DNA of 45,675 nucleotides, from positions 2,812,367 through 2,858,041 of the forward strand of contig BFEA01000017.1 of the NCBI GenBank assembly GCA_003427395.1, read 5' to 3'. This DNA comes from Chara braunii (taxonomy: Eukaryota > Streptophyta > Charophyceae > Charales > Characeae). This document shows positions 29,632 to 40,260 of this stretch, one piece after another (the first letter of the stretch is position 1; every line of letters starts with the position of its first letter). The position numbers and the translations under genes are program-made. The notes under the pieces are model-generated. The model saw only the letters and a list, made by a program, of their open reading frames with translations, was not told the origin of the DNA and ran no database searches.

Positions 29632-32535
29632 TTAGAACCTTTGCCAATGTTGCTGATCCCATATTACTTTGCCGTTGAAGAGATCTTTGCGGGCGATCTT
29701 ATACAGGCAGGTGATCAGGTCGTCCCCGGACCATTTGTGCCTCGGCTTCACCTTGAGGCTCTGCAATTCCAATAGTGTGTTGTGACTAAGCCAGGTGAGG
29801 CGGGCCTCCTTATGTTCCTCAAAGAGTACAAACACGTCCCAGTCTGCCACCTTGTTTGGGCCCCCTGATGCAATTAGGGAGGTCGTGGCCCCGGGCTCGT
29901 AATGGTCTTCCACACTTGACTTTCTTCGTTCCAACCCCCCCAGGGTCGTCTTGTCGCCAGCCATGGAGGGTCACCCCCCCAAAACTAGGGGTGTAGTCAT
30001 TGTAGTCAGCCGGGAGAGTCCAAGTTCCCATTTCTCCCCTTTTTTTCGGATTGGAAGCACCAGGGCCTTGCCAGGTTCTGCCAGTGCCGCCTCATGGCGA
30101 CCCTTTTCGACCAGGTGGCGCAATTTAGATCTGCGGGACGGTTCCAGGCTTTCCTTTGCCTCTTCCGGAGGTGCTTGTTGCGTGGTCTCATGTTGGGGCG
30201 GGTCTTGGCAAGTTTGTCCCTGCTCCTGACAACGTTCCATGCCGCTTTCTGGGTGTTCCGGTCCGCCGGGGGGGTGCTCATGGTCGTTGTGCTATGGAGG
30301 GCAAAGGAGTTGCCCTTGTACAATATGCCATACCCAGTACAGGGTTGTTTGTCAGTTTGTGCCCGAAGGGAATCCTTGTTCTAAGGTCCGCTTCAGCGTT
30401 CCACTGTTATCCAACATGGTGAACAAGTGCACATATGCATCATCCCACCAGGTCGCAGGCAAATGCTGGTATTGTGTGCGCAGGTGGTCCAGAAGCCAAT
30501 CCGCTAGCCCCCTGACTTTGGCCTCTGTGTCCCCTTTGGCCAAGGCGAAGTCTTGTTGTTCAGATCCTGTGTCCGCCATTTCCTCTTCTGGTATGGGGGG
30601 AGGGTTGTCCACCTCCATTGGTTGGGGCCCAAAGGCTGGGCCCAAAGGGTCTTGCCCCTGGGAGAGTGATAATGTTGGCCATGGGGAATTGGATGTCTGT
30701 TTCAGGTTTCTTTCAGTGTCCATGCTTTCTGCTGGCGTTTCCTTCTCTTCTTTTGCGTGTTTTTCTTTCCCCTGTTTCTCGCCTTCCCCCGTTTTCTTTT
30801 TATTGGCTTTGCTCTGGTCCTTTCCCCCCCTCTTCTGTTGCCTGCCCTTCCTTTTGGAGTTGGTTCCCCTGTCCCACTTGGGTCGTCCTCTCCACTTCCA
30901 TCTGGTCTGTACCCAGGATGGAAAACTGATTAGAGTTCGAGCTAACCTCGTTCACTTGTTGCGGTTTTCCATCTCCCTGCCCTTGTCTGATGTCTTTCTG
31001 TTGTGGTGGTCTGTTTTTTTTTACTTGTTGCCATAATCCTACTACATCTGATTTCGTGACATAGTCCTGAGGACGAGGTTCACTAGTCTTCTTTTGTTGG
31101 ATCTGTTGGGCCTGTTGGTTTTGTGATGGGGGTGCTGGGAGTTTGGGGAGGGCATCCATATGTTTTTCGACTGATTGTGGAGCGGCCCAGCTGACTTGGG
31201 GTCTGGTTTCCTATAATACTTCCGACTTTCCTTCCCATTCCCATCCCCTCACCCCCCCAACTTGTTTCTTTTTATCGATATAGACCCAGTCACCCAGCCT
31301 TCGTGACCCGGGTCCACCGTTCGCCAATGTGTCCTCTTAAAGGGGTCCTGTTGTAGACGTCCCGTAGTTTTGACCCTCTTTGCCGGGTGATGGGGGCAGT
31401 CCGCTTCTGCTGCCAAGTGACCATAGATCTGGCACTTGAAGCACCATGGCCGGGTCTTATGAGCTGTGTGAATTTTGTATTCCCGGCCCCCTATTCGAAA
31501 GGGTATGACATCGTCGACGCAGAATACATGGTCTTTGGGGAAATCAATGGCCACCATAAGGTAATCATCTCGTCTGGCTACATACGGGGGAGTGGCTCAA
31601 TGAAGTCCACTATGTTTTGAGTGAGATCCTGCACAAAGGTTGCTTGGATCTTTATGGGTACATGCCTATATTCCACCCAATAGTACTCTGTCATCAGTTG
31701 CTCCCTCCTTTCCTCCGGCCTCTGCCGGCACTGAGGGGCCCAAGGGTAAATTCTCACCTCTGATCTTCCGCAGCGAATGTTGCGTTAGCTGTCCATGATC
31801 CTCTTATTGACATCAAATGCAGATGATTGTAAAGACCGATGAGGAGATAGGCTGGATCAGGAAGAATTCATTCGCCCCTTCCTCGTATCCTTTCAGGGTT
31901 GCCAGCCTCTTCTTGATCCAGGCTATCTTGTCATTGGTCGTTTTGTAGGTTGGGTCGTCGTAAAATACCCAGTTGCTGGCATGGCGGGAGTACAATTCGT
32001 CTCTCTGCTGGATTTTATCCGGGGGGAATATTTTTACCCTATGTTGCTTACCTCCCTGATCGATCAAATGATCGTCCGCTTTTGCCAGAAATTTTGAGAG
32101 AAAAACCGCACTGGCGGTTGAGAGGTTGTCCAGTGGAATGTCCCAGCTCTGTTGCCCTTCTCGCAGGTCTTCTTCTTCTCTCCTTACCGATAGTTTCTGC
32201 CCGTTGTCAGGTTTCTTTAGTTTACTCGCCCAAGACTGAGAGGAGGAGGCTGTAGATGTATGGCTTTCAATCCTGATCTTCGTTGGTTCTTGGGTATGAG
32301 ATTCATGGTCAACCTGTTTCTTTTTCTCTTTGTTCCTCTCCCGTTCCGTCCCAGTCTCTTCCGTGGGGGGGGGGGTCTCGGATGCTACCCCTTTATCATT
32401 CCCTGCCGCGGGGAATCCGCGGTCTGGGAGATGCCGCATTGCCCCTTGATATAGGAGCAGCGTTTTTGTATCTTTTTTCTTTTTGCGTGCATCTTCCTTT
32501 ATTAGGGCCATAGTTTGATCGAACATTGGGTTCAA
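29632..32535 (-). pseudogene. LINE-1 ORF1: RNA-binding protein with zinc knuckle, broken
   Basis: The frame starting at 32535 gives a Lys/Glu/Thr-rich head and a folded-looking part (LSKFLAKADDHLIDQGG, SNWVFYDDPTYKTTNDKIAW) before a stop at 31813. In the same frame, 31557-31249 carries a knuckle CFKCQIYGH with a final Cys seven residues after the His. A Gln/Lys-rich linker (31159-30800, shifted) and further same-frame pieces at 30723-30352 and 29964-29632 complete about 900 codons. In plant L1 elements ORF1 coats the RNA; an RRM-like head plus CCHC is typical. Loss of frame shows this copy is inactive. Confidence 0.75.
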
Positions 32536-33363
32536 TCTTGCGATCGATCAGGTCCCAAGTTAACTAGTCGGACTATCAACGAGGTTGTTGATAGATCATT
32601 CCCGAGATTTCTGTTTCTGACTCGGATTATCAACGAAGTTGTTGATCAATCAATCCCGAGGTTACTGTTTCTCAGGGCGCGGGACTGGAGGAAAAAGGAG
32701 AAAGGAAGGAGAAGAGAGAAAAAAGAAGAAGAAGAAGGGGGGGGAAAAAAAAAAAAAAAAAAAAAAAGGCGACAACAAGAAATAAAGAAGGACGAAGGAG
32801 ATGAAACACGGGAATAAAACAGAGAGTACGAAACGGACGAAAACCTCGGTCAGGAGGCCCGCTAAGATAGAGCGGTGAGAGGGGAGCAAGAAAAGGGGAG
32901 GAGGGAAAAGGGGAGGAGGGGGGGAGGGGAGGTGGGAGACCAAGTCAGCGAGCGGGAAGAAACGAGGTGGATGAGGGGGAACAGAAGGCGTTATGGGGGA
33001 CCCAAGCTTCTCGCCACAAGGGGGAGGAGACGGTATAAGGGGGCTACAAGGGAGGGTAACCCAAAAAAAAAGAAAAAAAAAAAGAAAAAAAAAAAGGAAT
33101 TGGAAAGAAGGGATAAAATAGGAGGGGAGAGAAAAAAGGAAAGGAGAGAAAGGAAATAAAAGAAGAAAAGGAAAAAAGGGGGGATCGTCGAACTGAAAAC
33201 CTTAACTCCTGTCACTCCGATGTCCGCACTGTTCTGTTATGCACTGTTGTTTTCCTCCTTCGCTGTTTCCTTCCAGCTCTTGTCTAGACAGTCGTTGCCC
33301 CAGTCCGAACCCCCACTGCACCGGTCACCCAACGCGGGGCCCCGAGAGGTAACGACCCACGGT
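32536..33363. other. LINE-1 upstream region: tandem duplication and purine-rich tracts
   Basis: A 54-bp tandem duplication occupies 32570-32677. It is followed by G/A-rich sequence with A-runs near 32746-32767 and 33062-33094. Lys/Arg/Glu-rich plus-strand frames here reflect composition only. Confidence 0.5.
32570..32677. repeat. 54-bp tandem duplication with internal hairpins
   Basis: GGACTATCAACGAGG at 32570 recurs as GGATTATCAACGAAG at 32624, a period of 54 bp. Each copy contains an inverted repeat: TATCAAC-GAGGTT-GTTGATA in the first and ATCAAC...GTTGAT in the second. Confidence 0.85.
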
Positions 33364-34254
33364 CAACGCCCTGTCTATCCTCACCGCCCTGCTTGTCTTC
33401 ATTGCGTGCCATTTGCTGATGCCTTGCGTTGCTCTTCAAATGCCAGCACTCGCTTCCGACCACGACAGATGAAAACGTTGCACCCTCAACTGTTCGCTAT
33501 GTTCAGTTCCCCACCTGAGTTCGGAACCCTACCATATCGGTCACTCTGCACGTCTCGCCCTCTATTCCTCCCCTTTCTTCCAGTCCCAGCTATGGCCATC
33601 GGCCGTTTTTCCTTGTCACCGCTTCCCTGCCACCTCCACTCCCTTTATTCCTCCCCTTCCTTCCAGCCTCAGCCCCCGCCCCTGTCTCCCCAGTCGCCAC
33701 TTCCCCGCCACCTCCGGTTGACCCTCATCCCCTCACGGTCCACTATGCCCAGTCCCACCACTCCGTCATGAAGTTTCTCTCCGGTAGTTGTTTCGTGTCT
33801 CAACGCCCTATCTATCCTCACCGCCCTGCTTGTCTTCGTTGCGTGCCGTTTGTTGATGCCTTACTCTCTTCTTTGTCCGTTGCTCTTCAATTGCCAGCAC
33901 TCGCTTCCAATCACGGTGGATCAACATGTTGCACCCTCAGCTATTCATTTTGTTCAGATGTCCACCTGAGTTCGAAACCCTACCGTATCGGTCACTCTGC
34001 ACACCTCGCCCTCTATTCCTCCCCTTTCTTCCAATCCCAGCTATGGCCATCGCCCATTTTTCCTGTCGCCACTTCCCCGCCACCTCCACTCCCTCTATTG
34101 CTCCCCTTCCTTCCAGCCTCAGCTATGGCTACCGCCCATGTCTCCCCAGTCGCCGCTTCCCCACCACCTCTGGTTGACCCTCAGCCCCTCACGGTCCACC
34201 GCGCCCCGTCCCACCACTCCGACGTGCAGTTTCTCTCCCGTAGTTGTTTCGCCA
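33364..34254. repeat. 437-bp tandem duplication upstream of LINE-1
   Basis: CAACGCCCTGTCTATCC at 33364 restarts as CAACGCCCTATCTATCC at 33801. The two copies then follow each other closely for about 440 bp, with a small insertion near 33860 in the second copy. Plus-strand open frames across it (33220-33771 and 33768-34307) encode Ser/Pro-rich proteins with no domain and are probably compositional. On the minus strand it lies upstream of LINE-1 ORF1. Confidence 0.85.
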
Positions 34255-34431
34255 CTCCGGCTCAAACTCAACACACACGTACTCCAAACTGTGCAAATGA
34301 AGAATGAGACTGAAAACCAGCAGAGCCAGTTGTTATTCAGGTTTTTATAGTTTTTTTTATCTGAGAACTTCCTGTACTTCTCCTGGGTCTTTTATTGAGG
34401 CCCGGTCCCCGTATTGCCATCTCTGTTCCGA

Positions 34432-35366
34432 TCATAGTAGGTGTCTCCATTGCATGGGGATGCTTTCTATGATCTGATTAATGTTCGTTTGCAGCTGGTG
34501 TAGACCCGTCAGGGTTGGCCTGAGTTCCTTCTCGGATTTCCATTCCTTTGCAGCCTCGTTCCAGATATGTTGGATCTTCCATACTTCTCTTTCTACCCAA
34601 TGTCCCCATTTGGCCTCTGATTTGGAGAGTGAGAAGCTTGTTCCTTTCTCGTTTCTGATCCAGAGATTGCAAAAGAGGGGTTGTCTTAAGACTTTGTCTC
34701 TTCTTTTGGGGGCCGATCTATTTTCTGGAAACATGTTTCTCCAGCTGCATAGGATCTGGACCCAGTGAGATTTTGAAGGTTCCGGATCGTGATTATCTAC
34801 CCGCATTGAAATGGGGGTGTGCTTTCTTTTGTCTATGGGGAGTGCCCAATATTTGTTGAAGATCCAGAGGAGACCTGACATGTTCCTGGGAGATTTGAAA
34901 GGGGCTATTTCCCTTATGTGGTTTAGTGCAAGGGGTGTCCACTAAAGGTTATCTTGGAGGAAGGATCCATTTGATTTGGAGGGCCTGGATTTGACGGGAT
35001 GAGTCTATGAGACCAAGGTCACCCTTGGTTTTGGGTTCCGTGATCGTTTGCCAGACTACCTTGTGGATGAAATGGTCATTGTCTGGATTGTCTGTCCATA
35101 GAAAGGTTGTTGCCTTTTTTCTAATTTGGCTTTGGAAATCGTCCGATGGGAACCAAATAGAGGTGTTATACCGCATCATGGTTAGAATTAAGTTGTTTAG
35201 TGTTATTACTTTTCCGAGTAGTGAGTGATGTGTGGATTCTTTTCCATGTGTGCATTTTGTTGATCATGGAAGATAATAGGGACGCTGTTGATGCATTGTG
35301 GCACCCTTTCGTGTTGAGGTTAATCCCTAGGAAACGGAAGGGAGCGGTCGGGTCCGCCCAGAGCAT
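34432..35366 (-). pseudogene. LINE-2 C-terminal region after RT
   Basis: Shifted pieces at 35366-35166, 35179-34949 and 34881-34432 carry FRFLGINLNTKG, KATTFLWTDNPDNDHFIHKVVW and KVLRQPLFCNLWIRNEKG. They correspond in order to LINE-1 between the RT palm and the zinc region. They end at ESIPMQW-type sequence before the truncation point. No catalytic function is assigned. Confidence 0.7.
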
Positions 35367-35476
35367 TTCTTCGGGTGTGAGTTCACTAGCAATTGGTGGT
35401 GGGGAGTATGCTAGCCACCAACCTATTGTTTTTCTTCAGTTCACTTTCATTTCGGAGGCCAGTTGAAATGTTTGCA

Positions 35477-36486
35477 TAACTTTTGGTAGGTAAGTGAAAC
35501 AATTTTCCTCTTTCGTCCTTAACATTCACTAATCTCTCTATAGAGGGGTCTTTTCTCTAGAAGGCTGCGATGGATTCCATGACAGATAGGAAGATGGGTG
35601 TTGCTAAGGGGTCACTTTGCCTGAACGATCTTGACATTCTGTAGGGTTTAGATAGGAAGCCGTTGATTTGGACTATGCCATGGGCATCGTTGTAAAGTAT
35701 TCTTACCCATTTCCTGAAGACTGGTGCCACTCCCATTTTTTCCATGCAGGATTGAAGGGAGTCCCAATTTACTTGATCGTAGGTTTTTTCAAAGTCGAAG
35801 AAGAGGATTGTTGTCGTGACTTTCTTTTGATGTAATATTCTAGTTGTTTCAGTAAGGGTCATTACATTGTCTAGAATCAGGCTGTCAAGGATGAAACGTG
35901 TTTGATCGAGATGGAAGCACTCTCCTGTTATTTTATTGATTCTGGAGGCTAGGAGATTGGCTAGGATTTTGTAGGAGACATTTATGAGAGATATTGGCCT
36001 ATAATTTATGATGTCTTCCTTGCTTCCCTTTTTGTAGAGGAGGGTCATAACTCCCGCACTAAGGGTGGGTCCTAGTGATTCTTCTTCCCAGGCCCTGTTA
36101 AAAAAAAATTGAAGCAGGGGCCTAGGGTGTGCCAACTTACCATCCATAATTCTTTTGATAGGTCGTCTCTGCCTTAGGTCTTTGAGGGCAGTATGAAGCT
36201 CTTCTAATGTTATGGTTTTTTCTAGTGAGTTGGCTACTTTGATTGTCAAAGATCGATCGAGATAGTTTAAGAATTTCGACCTGGCTCTTGAGTTTACGTT
36301 GGGATCTTCTATTGCGGATTTGCTGGTGTAGAGGTCCTTGTAGAAGTTGGTTACTATGCTTACTAGTTGCGTTGTTTCGGAGGACGGGATTCCTTGTTCA
36401 TTTAGTAGGTGCTCAATCTTTGCGTTCCTGGCATTGGATTTGATCCTTTGAAAGAAGAATTTGATATCCTTTTGTTTAATTCCCAA
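35477..36486 (-). pseudogene. LINE-2 reverse transcriptase lacking the (F/Y)ADD box
   Basis: The 309-codon frame (36486-35557) has VMTLLYKKGSKEDIINYRP, FDFEKTYDQVNW with the first catalytic Asp, and SFRQSDPLATPIFLSVME. Reading past the stop at 35557, VKDERGK is followed almost at once by LPKVMQTFQLASEMKVN in the adjacent frame. LINE RTs have the ADD box and about 20 surrounding residues between these two blocks, and here none of it is present. A small deletion near 35480 best explains this. The enzyme could not be active. Confidence 0.85.
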
Positions 36487-36944
36487 TCTTTAATTTTGAC
36501 CCTGAGTTGCAGACCCTTTAGTTTTAGTTTGGTCCATTCCGTTAGTTCCTCCTTGGCTTTTGAGAACACTTCCGCATAAAGAGGCGAGTTTGTGTTTTTT
36601 TGAAGGTTTGTTTCCAATATTTCAATAGCATTACTTAATGTTTTTTCCCGCTCCTTTCTTCGTGCTGCTGATCTTCTAGAGGATTGGGACACTTTCAGAC
36701 TGATGTTGCTTATTATTTGAGGGAATTTGGTAAATATGTCTTTTTATGGATTTATTTCTGTTTGTGAACTTAGGATGTGGGCTAACTTAGCTTGGAAGTC
36801 ATGAGAGGATAATAAAGCATTGTTAAACTGATAGAAGTTTTTGCCAGTGTAACCTGTTTTAGTAAGCCTCAGGGAGAGGATGATGGCTTTGTGGTCTAGG
36901 CCTTTGTAGTAGGGGTTGCTCATTATTTTCAGTCTGAATCTCAT
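36402..36944 (-). pseudogene. LINE-2 endonuclease end and linker
   Basis: The frame from 36944 contains RLKIMSNPYYKGLDHKAIILSL, the last endonuclease block (the Asp-His pair is present, with Leu in place of the usual Ser). After a TAA-type break it continues in the same frame from 36692 with a Lys/Glu-rich helical linker toward RT. The first two-thirds of the endonuclease are missing because the copy is truncated at its 5' side. Confidence 0.78.
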
Positions 36945-37881
36945 GTTGGATGATCAGTGACAGTCCGATGTCTGTGTCGGTTACGCTAACCGCTCTCCGA
37001 TATTCCCTTAGGATTTTCACAATCAGGCGGTGTGTGTCGTCGGGTACGTATTGTGGCATGTGTAACTCGTAAGGTTGTCAGTGGATAACGACCATCATGT
37101 GTTTCGTGTGCATCATCTTCGCATCTTGTGGAGGCGGGGAGGAGATAAAAGAGTTGTCCGACCACCACGAGAACACGGTGGCGACCATATGAGCTTCCTC
37201 CTCTCGGATGGCCACATGTTCTTCAGGGGTTATCCCGTCCTCAACATCCTGGGAATCTATCGGTCTTTCGGCGATCTCGAACAGCGAGGCTTCATGGTAT
37301 CCAGGGGGTTCCGAAGCCCGTGTCTCCGCTCCTAGGCGTAGTAATCTCACTTTTTTTTTTATGGTGAGAAACGATCGGGGAGATATATCCGTAACATCAC
37401 AAAACGATTGTTTCTCTAAGTATCGTGGTAGCAGTGGGGCAGCTCCCTCATATAGGGTCCGAGGGGGTTCCAAAGAATCGGGCATCCGTGACACCTGTAC
37501 TAACGATTCTCCCAGGATAAGGGCCCGGGTTCGCCGGGCTGCCTCGTTGCTAAATACGAACGTCTTCGTCGTTTTCTGTCGAACCGGGTAACGGATTATC
37601 TGTCATGTTAGTTCGAGAATCTGCGGGTCATTCTCCTCCTCACTTTCGGAGGTGGTTGCTGGTAAGGAAGCCTCATTGCCTTCGGTGTCGGAGTCATCTC
37701 CCACTGTATCATTCGCAAAGTCGTGCCAGGTTCCCGTCATTGTCGCTCGATCATCGGGGTCGTCCTGAGGGTAAGATGCATTGGGACGGTGTATGGTTTT
37801 CCTCCAGTGTTGTTTAGGATAATGGCTTGTCGTTCGAAATCCAGCGTGGCTCGCAACGCTGTGAGGGCGGTAATCCGACAA
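36915..37881 (-). pseudogene. Pre-RT pol segment of Gypsy-2
   Basis: Pieces 37881-37603, 37494-37078 and 37059-36859 share one frame. They contain an acidic Ser/Glu/Asp-rich stretch, LEPPRTLYEGAAPLL, PRSFLTIKKKVRL, HMVATVFSWW and VTDTDIGLSLIIQHEI. The same motifs occur in Gypsy-1 at 9904-9340. The sequence ends at the junction with LINE-2 within about 30 bp of 36930, just before the first RT motif. Function of this segment in the family is unknown. Confidence 0.75.
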
Positions 37882-38818
37882 GAACGTCGTACGTGTTCAC
37901 GTTTAGGACCACCACGTCACCTAAGGCATTGACCTTGCCGATGCGGAAGGCTACGTTCGCCATCCTCCCTATGACTCGGATCTTGCCTTCATCAGCGGAG
38001 ACCAAATGATCGCCTTCCGCGAGTGGGATCACGTCCTTTCGCCTGCCGGCCCGTTCGACCACTCGCAAGGAGATGGCCAGGACCGCGGCTCCGGAATCAA
38101 GGACGACGCTATAGGGCTTTCCCCAAACTTTCACGTCACATTCTGCAGATTTCCATGGAAGGGCCCTGATTCCTATAAAATGATCGTCTTTCTGGATTAG
38201 GCCCATTCGAACAGGCTCTGAAGTGTTCGGCATGTCAGATCTTGGCTCCTTGGCGGGGGCCTTCCCTTTCGTAGTTGCTAGCCTGGGAAGTGCGAACCGT
38301 TTTCGGTTCGCCTTGCAATGTTGTAGCATCCGATCGTTAGTTTGTTTGGAAATGGACAACAGGTGTCCAATTGGTAGGGGAATATGATGGTCTAACGCTC
38401 GGACGACGTCCAGAACGTCGATTTCTCCCGTAACAAACTTGGGTCCTCCTGTTTTCATCTCGCTCGGGGAGGGTCTCCATTCCGATACTTCGTTATGGTC
38501 GGGGGTGGGCTGGATGGCCCCGATCATACCGAGGCCCGAATATCCTAGTAATAGGTATTGATCAAGCGGAATAAGTTCGGCTGCTTCCTCCGTAACCCCC
38601 GACGGGTTCACACCACCGTCCGTTTCTTCCACCATCGTAGTCACTCGACCAGGCCCGTTAGCGATCGGGGCCGCCGCCACTGGTGCGGCTCCGATCCTAG
38701 GTTGTGCAAATCGGTGGGGGCGATCCCGGGCTATGTGTCCTGGCCGGTGACACGTGTAACAAACACTTGTGTTGGCTGCTGCCCCTCCTACTGCTGGGGC
38801 AGGGGCTGCTCCTTGCAT
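37814..38818 (-). CDS. Zinc knuckle and aspartic protease of Gypsy-2
   Basis: The 334-codon frame starts after a TGA at 38819. Residues 20-33 form a CCHC-type knuckle, CYTCHRPGHIARDR, in which the last Cys reads Arg (one-base change from TGC to CGC). About residues 40-190 are a Pro/Ala-rich then mixed linker. Asp241 in SVVLDSGAAVLAIS is the retropepsin active site, and VNTYDVLVGLPP near residue 315 matches the (I/L)LG-type end motif. Knuckle and protease would bind RNA and process the polyprotein. The frame shifts after 37814 to the pre-RT segment. The upstream gag frame is the same. Confidence 0.88.
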   Translation of the reverse strand: MQGAAPAPAVGGAAANTSVCYTCHRPGHIARDRPHRFAQPRIGAAPVAAAPIANGPGRVTTMVEETDGGVNPSGVTEEAAELIPLDQYLLLGYSGLGMIGAIQPTPDHNEVSEWRPSPSEMKTGGPKFVTGEIDVLDVVRALDHHIPLPIGHLLSISKQTNDRMLQHCKANRKRFALPRLATTKGKAPAKEPRSDMPNTSEPVRMGLIQKDDHFIGIRALPWKSAECDVKVWGKPYSVVLDSGAAVLAISLRVVERAGRRKDVIPLAEGDHLVSADEGKIRVIGRMANVAFRIGKVNALGDVVVLNVNTYDVLVGLPPSQRCEPRWISNDKPLS

Positions 38819-39118
38819 TCAAGTTTTTGGGGCTGCCCTAACGGTAATGGGGCGCATCGACCTCATCATCGATTCGATTCGTGTGCTGTGCTCACGCTGC
38901 TCCTTTTTGCTTTCTCGCATCAGATTAACTAACGTTCGAGTTAATTCTAATATTGCGTTGGATTCATTAGGCTTTGCGGGGACACTCGGGGGAGGCGATG
39001 GTGTGATCGCGGTGGGTAGTCCTGCGACTGTATCGGGTATCGGCCTTTTGGCCGCGACCTGTTTTAGGTAGGCGAACTTTTTTTCCATCTCCTCTGCTCC
39101 GTCAATAATCTGTTGCAT
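38819..39118 (-). pseudogene. gag: Gag C-terminal helical segment of Gypsy-2
   Basis: This lies in the same frame as gag and as the knuckle/protease frame, bounded by TGA codons at 39146 and 38819. It contains MQQIIDGAEEMEKKFAYLK, a Pro/Ser linker and a long charged helix (LTRTLVNLMRESKKEQREHS) likely to be a coiled coil. It bridges the capsid-like domain and the knuckle. Confidence 0.7.
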
Positions 39119-39145
39119 GGTATGGTTGATGGGGGAGAACTGCTT

Positions 39146-39846
39146 TCACAATTTTGCCCTCATCGCCCGACTTCGAAGCCCATCAATAAATAGATCTCTA
39201 CCCACCTTTTTGTCTCTCTCGAACTTGACGAACAACCTATAGAACCTACTACGGTATTCCGTAACGGATTCAAGTGGTTTCTGTACACGATCTTTGATCA
39301 TAAAGAAAGCCTGTTCAGGTTGGATGTAATCGAACCGATTCAGGAAGTCTCTCTCGAAGGTCGGGAGATCGACCCAGACGTAGGTGCTAAACCAATGGTG
39401 CGCATCTCCTTCTAGTCGGGCGGGGATGTTGATCCAGGCTTTATCGTTATCGTACTGTTGAGCTCGTAGGGTAGCCAGCCTTGCTCTGGTCAGGTGATGC
39501 GTAGGGTCGAAGAGATATAAATCAAGGGGAGCCGCAGGTGCGGGAACTCGAACAGGTGGTGCGGGGACAGGTGCCCCGCCCAACTGTACATTAACGTTGG
39601 GCGCTGATTGGCGTTCATATTCACGACCTGTCTTCCAGCCGATCGACTCCTAAGTATTATAGGATCGCGGCGCGGCGCGTTCCGTTGTCTAGGTCGTCCT
39701 CTGTTTGCCAGATCGTCTGAGAGACTATCCCACTCGTTTTCCCTGTATGCTCGCCACGTGTCGGCTCCGATACCAACCTCAAGCCCAGCGCGACTTCCTG
39801 ATCGGAGTGGGATGGGGGCCCATAAGTGCGAAAAGGGGTGTGCCAA
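39146..39846 (-). pseudogene. gag: Gag capsid-like domain of Gypsy-2
   Basis: The 145-codon frame 39583-39146 contains a typical Ty3/gypsy gag core: NIPARLEGDAHHWFSTY, DLPTFERDFLNRFDY, and SVTEYRSRFYRLF with VGRDLFIDGL. These are the A...L.G.A..W and F...F landmarks of retrotransposon gag. An N-terminal part in another frame (39846-39490) is Arg/Ser-rich with DSLSDDLANRGR. The shift between them lies near 39600. Gag forms the virus-like particle that packages element RNA. A TGA at 39146 separates it from the helical segment. Confidence 0.85.
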
Positions 39847-40260
39847 GGATTTCTGGGGATTTGGGGTGGAGTCTCAGGTCGGAACTGAGATCTCCTGTGG
39901 CCAGTTTCAAGGGTAGAAGTGCAAGTGTCTTCTGGCTTAGAATTGGGCCGATGATCGATCGTGCGGCCTGGGCCGGGGTGGGGTGCTACGAGTGTCTCTG
40001 TGGGACCTGCTCATACCGCTGTCGGTCATCGCAAGTCCCGGGGTTCGACGAAGACGATCTGGGTTCTCGTCGCTCTGACCTGGGATGGGCTCGTTGCGCA
40101 ACCCTCGCCTGCCGATGCTCGCCGGGCTGCCCACACTCCGAGCATAGCGGACGGGGCCAGAACCGGGCTATGGAATCTCAGGGGACCACGAGTAACCGGT
40201 GGTAAGGGAGGACGGTATAGTAGGGAGGGAAGTCAGTGGTGATGGCAACAAAGCCTGGGG

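Larger units (their letters stand above)
25560..34300 (-). mobile_element. L1-like LINE, long copy (LINE-1)
   Basis: From right to left the element has a putative 5' region with tandem repeats, ORF1 with a zinc knuckle (32535-29632), and ORF2 with AP-type endonuclease, RT and a terminal zinc region (29613-25599). The endonuclease-RT-zinc order and motif spelling fit plant-type L1 LINEs. Nearly full coding length is retained, but stops and frameshifts interrupt both ORFs. The 3' end lies near 25560-25600 without a clear poly-A run on the minus strand. The 5' limit is uncertain: 32540 if only ORF1 is counted, about 34300 if the tandem repeats are its promoter. Confidence 0.85.
34370..36945 (-). 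mobile_element. L1-like LINE, truncated copy (LINE-2)
   Basis: Only the end of the endonuclease (GLDHKAIILSLRL at about 36900), the RT and part of the C-terminal region remain. It is related to LINE-1: both share a DHK block, LLYKKGS/LLYKKSD and VLRQPLF-N-x-WI. The left end stops near 34370, well before the terminal zinc region expected by comparison with LINE-1, beside a short T run (34353-34360). Truncation at the 3' side is not typical of target-primed insertion and suggests later deletion or rearrangement. The right end is fused to Gypsy-2. Confidence 0.85.

Noticed and set aside
32515-33159. Plus-strand Lys/Arg/Gly-rich ORFs
   Set aside because: Low-complexity by-products of purine-rich DNA upstream of LINE-1.
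33220-34307. Two plus-strand ORFs of 183 and 179 codons
   Set aside because: They lie in the 437-bp tandem duplication, are Ser/Pro-rich through pyrimidine-rich DNA, and show no domain. Their ATGA overlap is a by-product of where the repeat falls.
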